Below, in pieces: positions 22,238 through 32,057 of a stretch of 32,057 nt of DNA; positions within the stretch are counted from its first letter, which is position 1, and the number at the start of each line of letters is the position of its first letter. The DNA comes from an uncultured Bacteroidales bacterium (lineage in GTDB: Bacteria; Bacteroidota; Bacteroidia; Bacteroidales; F082): contig CAJOIS010000017.1 in the NCBI GenBank assembly GCA_905234645.1, forward strand, positions 1-32,057. The letters are read 5' to 3'. Under the pieces are notes generated by a model, which made no database searches, was not told the DNA's origin, and worked only from the letters and a program-made list of their open reading frames with translations. The position numbers and the translations under genes were made by a program.

Positions 22238-23841
22238 ATGTCGGTGGGGATGCCAGATTTATTCACACGGTCGAGGTCGGCCTGCAACTCGGGCTTGATG
22301 ACGCTCATCTCACCCATCCATGCCTTGGCGGCTTCGTAGTCGCCGTTGCCTTGGCATTGGAGGATGTCGCCAGCCAGTTTCTCCACGGCCACCTTCATCT
22401 TCTCGAAGTCGATAGCATAGCGACCGTTCTCATCGCGAGTGAAGGCGCCTTCGTTCTGGAAGTAGTTGAAGGTAAGCATATTGGCCTTGCCATGGGCACT
22501 GGCGGCGCCGAAACGCACCGAACGGAAGATGCCCGCCATGAAAGTGGTGTAGTTGTCTTCCATCGTGGTGTTGGTGTACACGCCCATCTCGGCCAGCTTG
22601 GTGACAAGGTAAAGGCCCAGCACATCGGCCTTGGCCTCTTCGATGGCGCTGTATTGGTTACCCAGAGCCTCACGCACCGTTCCCTTGCCCGTGATGGTGT
22701 TCTTGATGCCCATGCCATGAGCCGTCTCGTGGAACATCACATTGGCGAAGAAAGCGTCAAACTTGATATGTTCCATCGACTCGGGTGTCATCAGTTCTTT
22801 GGCAATGGGGACAAGGATCTTGTCGAACTTGGCCTGCATGGAGTTCTTCAGCTGAAGCTTGCGGGTGCCACGTTCAAGCTGCACGCGTTCGTCGTTGGGC
22901 AGGTTGATGGCGATGGTCTTGCTGTTGGCATTGCAGTCGCCAGCGTAATAGACGGCATCATAGGCAGCCAAGTCGAGGTCGGCACCAGGCACTTCTTTCT
23001 TATACTCCTCAGGCACAGGCAGCTGCTTCTGCAACTCGGGCACATAGGCCGCATAACAGGCCAATTGTTTAGTCCACTCTTGGTCCTTGATGAGGATGAA
23101 AGCCTCGTGCGAAGCTTTGATGCCATAACGAGCGTCGGTGTAGTTCTCGATGGGACCAATCACCATGTCTATGTTGTTGTTGCGGACGTCCATCCACTGC
23201 ATGTCACTCTCGAGGTAATCGTCGGTGCGGAGGGCTTTGGCACGGAGGGCCAGATATGTGGCAAACTCCTCGTCTCCAGCAAGTTCAGAGGCATCGTCAA
23301 GCAGCGAAGCAGCCTTCTTAATCTGTTGCTCGAAATAGTCGTGATACCACACGCACTTGAGATTACCCTCTTCGTCGCGGACAATCATGGTGTATTGGCT
23401 GGTCTTGTTCGGGTCGTCGAAGGCGTTCCATTCCTCTTCGGTCATGTCGATAGGATAGAACTGTGCACCGGCAGGCTTCTCACCGATGCCTTCCACGAAG
23501 GATTTGTTGCCGTCGAGGCCATCCCAAGCGCCATAAGTGATGGAGGCCATCTTCTTCAGGTCGGCGTTGTCACCGATTTGGCTCATGAGGGCTTCCTTGT
23601 CGCCAAAGTTTTCCATCCAGAAGAGCTGGTCCATGATGTCGGCAGCTTCAAAGAGCAGCGGAAGCATTTCTTTCTCGTTCTCGCTGAGATGACTGATGTC
23701 AGTCGTCAAGGTATATTCAGCGTACTTGTCCGAAAGGTTGGCTTGTTGAACAGGCTCTTGGGGCTGTTCAGGTTGCTTGTTGCCGCAGGCGGTAGCCACG
23801 AGAGCCACGATGGCAACACATGCTAAATGTTTGATTTTCAT
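22201..23841 (-). CDS. M49-like (dipeptidyl-peptidase III-related) metallopeptidase lipoprotein
   Basis: The 546-residue product has a lipoprotein signal (lipobox VATAC, Cys 19), so it is probably anchored in the envelope. Zinc motifs: HETAHG (His 371, Glu 372, His 375) and EEAKAD (401-406, second Glu as third ligand), with the spacing of DPP III enzymes. Classical M49 has HExxGH, six residues; here it is HExxH, five residues, the variant seen in Zn-dependent hydrolase annotations in this phylum. The upstream part (DMTEEEWNAF, FYPIDMT, NNIDMVIGPIENY) also matches M49-like proteins. Homologues are sometimes misnamed dihydrofolate reductase. It lies 26 bp downstream of queA with no promoter seen, so co-transcription is likely. 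The 3' end overlaps oppDF. Confidence 0.82.
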   Translation of the reverse strand: MKIKHLACVAIVALVATACGNKQPEQPQEPVQQANLSDKYAEYTLTTDISHLSENEKEMLPLLFEAADIMDQLFWMENFGDKEALMSQIGDNADLKKMASITYGAWDGLDGNKSFVEGIGEKPAGAQFYPIDMTEEEWNAFDDPNKTSQYTMIVRDEEGNLKCVWYHDYFEQQIKKAASLLDDASELAGDEEFATYLALRAKALRTDDYLESDMQWMDVRNNNIDMVIGPIENYTDARYGIKASHEAFILIKDQEWTKQLACYAAYVPELQKQLPVPEEYKKEVPGADLDLAAYDAVYYAGDCNANSKTIAINLPNDERVQLERGTRKLQLKNSMQAKFDKILVPIAKELMTPESMEHIKFDAFFANVMFHETAHGMGIKNTITGKGTVREALGNQYSAIEEAKADVLGLYLVTKLAEMGVYTNTTMEDNYTTFMAGIFRSVRFGAASAHGKANMLTFNYFQNEGAFTRDENGRYAIDFEKMKVAVEKLAGDILQCQGNGDYEAAKAWMGEMSVIKPELQADLDRVNKSGIPTDIYFNMGPDVLLK

Positions 23842-23867
23842 TTTGTTTGTTTTATTACGTTTAATTC

Positions 23868-24917
23868 TTAGATGATCAGCATGGCATCGCCATAGGTAAA
23901 GAAGCGGTACTTCTCGGCGACGGCTTCCTTGTAAGCCTTCATCAGCAGGTCGTAGCCAGCGAAGGCGGCCACTTCCATCATCATGGGCGACTTGGGCAAG
24001 TGGAAGTTGGTAATCATACAGTTGGCCACCGAGAAGGTGTATGGCGGGAAAATGAACTTGTTGGTCCAGCCTTTGTAGGGTTTAATCTTGCCACCGATGG
24101 TCTGGGCGGTCTCAAGAGCCTTCAGCGAGGTGGTACCGACGGCAAACACGTTGTTGTGGCGAGCATTGGCCTCGTTGACCAAGGTGCAGCAGTCTTCGTC
24201 GATGTACATCTCTTCAGAGTCGGGCTTGTGCTTGGTAAGGTCTTCCACTTCGATGTCACGGAAGTTGCCCATGCCAGGATGCAAGGTCAGCTCAGCGAAA
24301 GAAGCGCCGATGATTTCGAGGCGTTTCATCAGGATCTTGCTGAAGTGCATGCCAGCGGTCGGGGCCGACACGGCGCCTTCCACCTTGGCGTAGATGGTCT
24401 GGAAATCCTCTGCGTCCTCGGGGCGTTCCTCGCGGTTCAGCTCCTTCGGGATGGGCGTGTGGCCAAGGCTCGACAGGGTCTTCTTGAACTCGTCGTAGGT
24501 GCCGTCATAAAGGAAACGTAGCGTACGGCCACGTGAGGTGGTATTGTCGATGACTTCGGCCACCAGTTCGTCGCCCTCACCGAAATACAGTTTGTTGCCG
24601 ATACGGATCTTACGGGCCGGGTCGACGAGCACGTCCCAGAGACGGCTTTCGTGATCCAGCTCGCGAAGCAGCAGCACCTCAATCTTGGCGCCGGTCTTCT
24701 CCTTCTCGCCATAGAGCTTGGCGGGAAACACCTTGGTATTGTTGATAACGAACACGTCACCATCTCTCGTATAATCCACCAAATCCTTGAAGACACGATG
24801 TTCTATCTTTCCAGTTTTGCGGTCGACGACCATCAGGCGGGCCTCATCGCGGTTCTGAATGGGTTGCAGAGCAATCAACTCGCTGGGCAAGTTGAATTTA
24901 AATTGGGATAATTTCAT
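23868..24917 (-). CDS. queA: S-adenosylmethionine:tRNA ribosyltransferase-isomerase
   Basis: QueA transfers the ribose of S-adenosylmethionine to preQ1 at the wobble base of GUN-anticodon tRNAs (including the tRNA-His seen here) to form epoxyqueuosine. The 349-residue product has the N-terminal [23 protein letters not shown], the conserved [45 protein letters not shown] and [19 protein letters not shown] blocks, all QueA hallmarks, at normal length. It has its own promoter 50-80 bp upstream and follows truB in the usual Bacteroidetes gene order. Confidence 0.97.
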   Translation of the reverse strand: MKLSQFKFNLPSELIALQPIQNRDEARLMVVDRKTGKIEHRVFKDLVDYTRDGDVFVINNTKVFPAKLYGEKEKTGAKIEVLLLRELDHESRLWDVLVDPARKIRIGNKLYFGEGDELVAEVIDNTTSRGRTLRFLYDGTYDEFKKTLSSLGHTPIPKELNREERPEDAEDFQTIYAKVEGAVSAPTAGMHFSKILMKRLEIIGASFAELTLHPGMGNFRDIEVEDLTKHKPDSEEMYIDEDCCTLVNEANARHNNVFAVGTTSLKALETAQTIGGKIKPYKGWTNKFIFPPYTFSVANCMITNFHLPKSPMMMEVAAFAGYDLLMKAYKEAVAEKYRFFTYGDAMLII

Positions 24918-24965
24918 TGATATATGATTTGATATTCTTTATTCTCTTTTTGATAAAGAAGCGCG

Positions 24966-24996
24966 CAAAGATAATGCAGGACAAAAGTTTTGTCAA
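24966..24996 (-). promoter_or_regulatory. Putative queA promoter
   Basis: Minus-strand TATCTTTG (24966-24973) with TTG (24994-24996), spacing 20. It lies in the 104-bp gap after truB. Confidence 0.6.
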
Positions 24997-25021
24997 GTCT
25001 TTTTTCTTAACAAACTGATTA

Positions 25022-25765
25022 TCAATCTTTTTTCTGATATTTTTCGTCTTGTTCCCGCTTCCAAGCCTTGAACTCGTCGCCTGTGTCGATAATATGCTGC
25101 TTCAGCTCCATCAGTGGCCAGGCATCCTCCACGTGGAAGTCACCGATACGTGTGCGTCTTAAAGATTTTAAACAGGCGCCGTTGCCTAGAGCCTTTCCAA
25201 AGTCGTTGGCAAGGCTACGAATGTAGGTGCCTTTGCTACAGGTGACCTCGAAATCGAGTTCCGGGAAATGGTCGAGGCTAAGTTTGAAGTCGTCGATGCG
25301 GACATCACGGGCTTTCAGCTCGATTTCCTCGTCGGAGCGGGCGTAGTCGAAGGCACGTTTTCCCTTGATTTTGATGGCGGAATACTTCGGCGGAAATTGC
25401 TTGAGGTCGCCGACGAATTGCTGCCTTGCAGCCTCAATCTGCTCTGGCGTGATGCCATCAGTGGGAAAGAAAGCGTCAGGCTCGCTCTCCAAGTCGAATG
25501 TAGGTGTGGTCTGGCCAAGAAGGATGGTTCCCGTATAGGTCTTGATTTGTCCCTGGTAGGTATCAATCTGCTTGGTCATTTTGCCCGTGCATAGGATGAG
25601 CAGACCCGTAGCCAAAGGATCCAATGTACCTGCATGGCCCACCTTCAGCTTGCGGATGCCGTAGCAACGGTTCAGCAGGGAACGGATGAAGTTGACCGTG
25701 TCGAACGACGTCCAGTCCAGGGGTTTGTCAATGAGAATGACTTCGCCTTCTTCAAAATTGAACAT
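25022..25765 (-). CDS. truB: tRNA pseudouridine(55) synthase
   Basis: TruB makes pseudouridine 55 in the T loop of tRNAs. From ATG 25765 the protein is 247 residues: MFNFEEGEVILIDKPLDWTS, then VGHAGTLDPLATGLL with catalytic Asp 49, and KFPPKYSAIKIKGKRAFDYAR-like and CSKGTYIRSLANDFG blocks. A GTG 39 bp upstream extends the frame, but those 13 codons lie within the palindromic repeat and lack family similarity, so ATG 25765 is chosen. The gene follows uppP after the repeat; the tail KREQDEKYQKKD is charged. Confidence 0.95.
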   Translation of the reverse strand: MFNFEEGEVILIDKPLDWTSFDTVNFIRSLLNRCYGIRKLKVGHAGTLDPLATGLLILCTGKMTKQIDTYQGQIKTYTGTILLGQTTPTFDLESEPDAFFPTDGITPEQIEAARQQFVGDLKQFPPKYSAIKIKGKRAFDYARSDEEIELKARDVRIDDFKLSLDHFPELDFEVTCSKGTYIRSLANDFGKALGNGACLKSLRRTRIGDFHVEDAWPLMELKQHIIDTGDEFKAWKREQDEKYQKKD

Positions 25766-25776
25766 AGTGCTTTTTT

Positions 25777-25850
25777 TGACTCGGGACACGGGACTGTGTG
25801 ACACGAGACGGGGTTATGTCCCGCGTCTCGCGTCTCGAAGTCTCGCGTCA
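25777..25850. repeat. 74-bp palindromic repeat between uppP and truB, containing the uppP stop codon
   Basis: Starts TGACTCGGGACACGGGACTG on the plus strand and ends GTCTCGCGTCA, whose TCA is the minus-strand TGA stop of uppP. The halves are imperfect reverse complements. It fills the whole gap to the truB start apart from 11 bp. Confidence 0.8.
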
Positions 25851-26678
25851 AATAACATACGGTAAAACAATGGCCAGTATGCCGACGATGGTGCAATAGA
25901 TGGCAAACCAAATGAGCTTGCCTTTCTTCACAATGCTGATCATCCACTTGCAGGCGATGCAGCCGAAGACGAAGGCCGCCAGGAAGCCAACGATGGCCGC
26001 CACAGGCGAAAGGCCAGCCATGGCTTGGCTAAAGCCGACCTCAAGGATGTCTTTGGTGTCGAGCAAGGCCTCTCCCAATATGGGCGGGATGACCATCAGG
26101 AAAGAGAACTGTGCCAGCTTTTCCTTTTTGTTTCCCAACAGTAAACCCGTGGCGATGGTGCTGCCCGAGCGCGACAGTCCCGGCATCACGGCGCAAGCCT
26201 GTGCGATACCGATGATGAAGGCATGCCATCCGCTGATATTCTCTTTCTGGCGTGGTTTGGCGAAGTAGGAGAAGGCAAGCAAAGACGCCGTCACCAGCAG
26301 CATGATGCCCACGATGAGGAGTCCCGAGCCAAAGACCTCTTCCACCTTATCCTTGAAAAAGAAGCCGACGATCATCACGGGAATCATCGAGATGAGGATA
26401 TTGATGGCATATTTCGTGCCGTCGTTGAGGCCAGTATAAGTGCGCCACGACTGACGGGCAAAAAGGTCCTTGAAAATCCAGACGATTTCCTTCCACAGGA
26501 TGACCAGGGTGCTGAGTACAGTGGCCACATGCAGCAGCACGGTGAAGGCGAGATTCGATTCACCGTCTTCGAGGCCGAAGAGGGCTTGGCCGATAGCCAG
26601 ATGGCCACTGCTACTGACGGGCAGGTATTCGGTCAGACCTTGGATGATACCAAGTATTAATGCTTCAATCCAACTCAT
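25848..26678 (-). CDS. uppP: Undecaprenyl-diphosphatase
   Basis: This membrane enzyme dephosphorylates undecaprenyl pyrophosphate to recycle the lipid carrier for peptidoglycan synthesis. From ATG 26678 (276 residues) it starts [20 protein letters not shown], with VSSSGHLA and later [16 protein letters not shown], the two BacA/UppP signature regions. Several membrane helices are visible. An in-frame ATG 15 bp upstream exists, but 26678 overlaps the DUF3098 stop as ATGA, the pattern expected for coupled genes. It is part of ftsX-DUF3098-uppP-truB. Its stop is supplied by the repeat. Confidence 0.96.
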   Translation of the reverse strand: MSWIEALILGIIQGLTEYLPVSSSGHLAIGQALFGLEDGESNLAFTVLLHVATVLSTLVILWKEIVWIFKDLFARQSWRTYTGLNDGTKYAINILISMIPVMIVGFFFKDKVEEVFGSGLLIVGIMLLVTASLLAFSYFAKPRQKENISGWHAFIIGIAQACAVMPGLSRSGSTIATGLLLGNKKEKLAQFSFLMVIPPILGEALLDTKDILEVGFSQAMAGLSPVAAIVGFLAAFVFGCIACKWMISIVKKGKLIWFAIYCTIVGILAIVLPYVI

Positions 26679-26944
26679 TGCTTTTTCCTCCAAAAAATAG
26701 CTACAATCTCGACGACAAAGCCCAGCAATACAAGAATCGGGGCGAGCGTGATATGCTGGAAATCAAACATCTTTTCATTGAACACATCGGGGTTGTCGGA
26801 GCCGCCGCCAATCATCAGGATGAAGCCTAAAGCGATGAGGGCGATGCCGATGAGCACAATAATGAAATTCTGTTTACCGAAAGGCATGACATCTTGATTG
26901 TCACCTTTCATTTCTGTAGTTTGCTTGGTTTTTTCTTTTGCCAT
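26675..26944 (-). CDS. DUF3098 family small membrane protein
   Basis: An 89-residue protein with a polar N-terminus (1-24), two membrane helices (about 27-46 and 66-84) and a short basic end, with [20 protein letters not shown] and [19 protein letters not shown]. This matches the Bacteroidetes DUF3098 family, regularly encoded between ftsX and uppP. Role unknown; division or envelope function is inferred from position. Its stop overlaps the uppP start. Confidence 0.9.
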   Translation of the reverse strand: MAKEKTKQTTEMKGDNQDVMPFGKQNFIIVLIGIALIALGFILMIGGGSDNPDVFNEKMFDFQHITLAPILVLLGFVVEIVAIFWRKKQ

Positions 26945-26976
26945 ATTTCTTGTGTTTGTTTTCTAGATTTTATGAT

Positions 26977-27015
26977 TTAAGCGGGCCCTTCGACGGGCTT
27001 AGGGACCCTTAAGCG
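26977..27015. repeat. 25-bp palindromic repeat flanked by 7-bp direct repeats
   Basis: Core GGCCCTTCGACGGGCTTAGG plus GACCC (26984-27008). TTAAGCG stands at 26977-26983 and again at 27009-27015, like a target-site duplication. The second copy encodes the last Ala and the stop of ftsX. Confidence 0.75.
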
Positions 27016-27887
27016 TATAATCGGTCGACATCGGCATGGAGGTACTTGCGCAAGGCGAAACGGGTGGAGAGTCCACCGAGGATAATGCCTAGAACGATGA
27101 TGCCGACAAAGACGACACCAATGATGGTAAAGTCTTTAACGATAGCCAGTTCAGGCAAGCGCCTGTTGAGGCCGTAAAGTAGCAAAGCAAGGAAGATGTC
27201 GGCCAACAATGCTCCAAAGAAGCCTTGCAGCCTGCCGCTCCTGACGAAGGGACTCCGGATGTAGGAAGCCGTGGCACCCACCAGCTGCATGCTGCGGACC
27301 AAGAATCGCTTGGAGTAGATTCTGAGTCGTATCGTATTGCGTATCAGCGTTACCGAGATGAAGAGCAGCACCAAGCTGGCCAACATCAAAGCGATGCCGA
27401 TACGCCGCACGTTCTGGTTGATGAGACCGACAAGCGACTTTTGGTAATAGATTTCCTTGACAGCGCTGTTTTTCATCAGTTGAGCTTGGATGACACTAAT
27501 ACTGTCGTTGTTAGCCCATTCGGCATTGAAACGCACGTCAATGGAAGGCAGCAGCGGGTTCTCCTCGTTGCCGAGCCATTGCAGGAAGTCCTCGCCGAGG
27601 TCTTCACTCAGACGGTGGATGGCTTCTTCCTTCGTGATGTATTCCGTCGACTTCACGGCGGGCATGGCATCGAGTTCCGCTTTCAGTTTCAAGATGTTTT
27701 CCTCTTTGACGTTGCTGTTCATCACCACCTCGAAGCCGATATTCTCCTTGAGATGGTTGGACAGCTTATGCGCATGCATCATAAGCAGGGCAAACACACC
27801 CATGAGGAAGAGCACCAAAGCGATGCTCATCATCGACATGAAGTAGGACCCTGCCACACGGCGTCTGTTGGAACTCTTTTCGGACAT
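27009..27887 (-). CDS. ftsX: Cell division protein FtsX
   Basis: FtsX is the permease-like partner of FtsE and regulates peptidoglycan hydrolysis at the septum. The 292-residue product has a cytoplasmic basic N-terminus, helix 1 (about 18-42), a periplasmic domain (about 45-165) with VKSTEYITKEEAIHRLSEDLGEDF typical of FtsX_ECD, then three helices near 170-190, 215-240 and 255-275. Length and topology are normal. ftsE is not adjacent. It heads the ftsX-DUF3098-uppP-truB unit. The final codons overlap one arm of a repeat-flanking duplication. Confidence 0.95.
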   Translation of the reverse strand: MSEKSSNRRRVAGSYFMSMMSIALVLFLMGVFALLMMHAHKLSNHLKENIGFEVVMNSNVKEENILKLKAELDAMPAVKSTEYITKEEAIHRLSEDLGEDFLQWLGNEENPLLPSIDVRFNAEWANNDSISVIQAQLMKNSAVKEIYYQKSLVGLINQNVRRIGIALMLASLVLLFISVTLIRNTIRLRIYSKRFLVRSMQLVGATASYIRSPFVRSGRLQGFFGALLADIFLALLLYGLNRRLPELAIVKDFTIIGVVFVGIIVLGIILGGLSTRFALRKYLHADVDRLYA

Positions 27888-27915
27888 CTTTGGTCGTCAC
27901 ACTATTTTGAAACTG

Positions 27916-27923
27916 CAAAGATA
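27916..27923 (-). promoter_or_regulatory. Putative -7 element of the ftsX unit
   Basis: TATCTTTG on the minus strand 29 bp upstream of the ftsX ATG. A TTG at 27946-27948 is 22 nt further up. Confidence 0.5.
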
Positions 27924-27978
27924 GAGGAAATATTTCAATGAGACGCAAGCATTACAGTTCTACATTCGGTTTTTTCAC

Positions 27979-27986
27979 TATTTTTG
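27979..27986 (+). promoter_or_regulatory. Putative -7 element of the carboxyltransferase gene
   Basis: TATTTTTG 25 bp before the ATG; -33 weak. Confidence 0.45.
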
Positions 27987-28011
27987 TGCATTAAAAATCA
28001 ATCAATATACC

Positions 28012-31943
<3,932 letters not shown>

Positions 31944-31967
31944 AAACAAAAGAGGCGGTGTGACATG

Positions 31968-32001
31968 AACCCCGAAAGTTGGACAAAAAACTTTCGGGGT
32001 T
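31968..32001 (+). terminator. Hairpin at the left end of the insertion sequence
   Basis: AACCCCGAAAGTT and its exact complement AACTTTCGGGGTT (13 pairs, 8-nt loop GGACAAAA), followed by TTATT. It can stop read-through from the GH97 gene into the transposase and may serve as GH97 terminator. Confidence 0.65.
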
Positions 32002-32006
32002 TTATT

Positions 32007-32057
32007 ATGTCACAAAAGAGGAACAAACACACATTCGAAGATCGACTGAAGTACATG
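32007..32057 (+). CDS. Putative IS3-family transposase OrfA, N-terminus (cut by window edge)
   Basis: Seventeen codons are visible: MSQKRNKHTFEDRLKYM. The K-x-T/S-FEDRLKY pattern is typical of the helix-turn-helix N-terminus of OrfA in Bacteroidales IS3 elements. It follows the inverted repeat and hairpin closely, as in that family. The short fragment limits certainty. Confidence 0.65.
   Translation, partial: MSQKRNKHTFEDRLKYM

Larger units (their letters stand above)
31961..32057 (+). mobile_element. IS3-like insertion sequence, left end (continues beyond window)
   Basis: TGACATGAACCCCGAAAGTT followed by GGACA resembles IS3/IS150-group left inverted repeats (starts TG, C-rich, AAAGTTGGACA). 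A transposase-like ORF starts 46 bp inside. The right end and duplicated target lie outside the window. Confidence 0.7.

Noticed and set aside
22351..23826. 491-codon open frame on the plus strand
   Set aside because: Antisense to the M49-like gene, with no signal peptide, motif or promoter; a codon-usage shadow.
25766..25804. Upstream GTG start for truB
   Set aside because: The added 13 codons fall inside the palindromic repeat and lack similarity to TruB.

Overview
The window looks like chromosomal DNA from a Bacteroidota bacterium, most likely order Bacteroidales. The evidence is: the linked block ftsX–DUF3098–uppP–truB–queA; a GLPGLI-family gene overlapping an outer-membrane barrel gene; a GldA-type ATPase; a large secreted protein with a type IX secretion (T9SS) C-terminal tail; DUF4294; a GH97 glucosidase like SusB; and upstream regions that repeatedly carry the Bacteroidetes -7 element TAnnTTTG instead of a strong Shine-Dalgarno sequence. 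Species cannot be named from the sequence alone.

Layout. 1-625 (minus): rpsI (cut by the window edge) and rplM, the latter with an apparent frameshifting deletion. 887-4338 (minus): GLPGLI protein and TonB-receptor-like outer-membrane protein, overlapping by ATGA. 4474-9521 (plus): gldA and a 1334-residue T9SS cargo protein built from two copies of a module with CYxxMF repeats. 9726-10997 (plus): metK. 11088-12710 (minus): ruvX, def and a small lipoprotein. 12797-14404: tRNA-His (minus), a peptide/nickel-type ABC permease and tRNA-Leu. 14433-17741 (plus): tig-clpP-clpX, apparently behind the tRNA-Leu promoter. 17828-20362: DUF4294 (plus), convergent with an M64 peptidase-cvpA pair (minus). 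20429-22237 (plus): fused OppD-OppF ATPase, whose 3' end overlaps that of an M49-like metallopeptidase lipoprotein (minus), itself downstream of queA. 25022-27887 (minus): ftsX, DUF3098, uppP, truB. 28012-31943 (plus): acyl-CoA carboxylase carboxyltransferase and GH97. 31961-32057: left end of an IS3-like insertion sequence.

Most genes are housekeeping: translation and protein maturation (rpsI, rplM, def, tig, clpP, clpX, tRNAs), tRNA modification (truB, queA), envelope and division (ftsX, uppP, cvpA), methyl donor supply (metK) and DNA processing (ruvX). The accessory part is envelope and secretion related.

The most unusual signal is three kinds of small palindromic repeat. (1) Elements of about 39-74 bp at 851-889, 14189-14257 and 25777-25850: in all three the terminal TGA of the repeat is the stop codon of the adjacent gene. 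(2) Elements of about 24 bp with core CCTTCGACnnGCTCAGGGACC at 13436, 20806 and 26984: two lie in frame inside ABC-transporter genes, one of them nested in a second copy, and the third is flanked by a 7-bp direct repeat that looks like a target-site duplication. (3) A perfect 30-bp palindrome inside the T9SS-tail coding sequence at 9411-9440. Together they suggest small non-autonomous elements shaping gene ends and adding peptide segments. No complete new multi-gene system, CRISPR array or prophage was seen.
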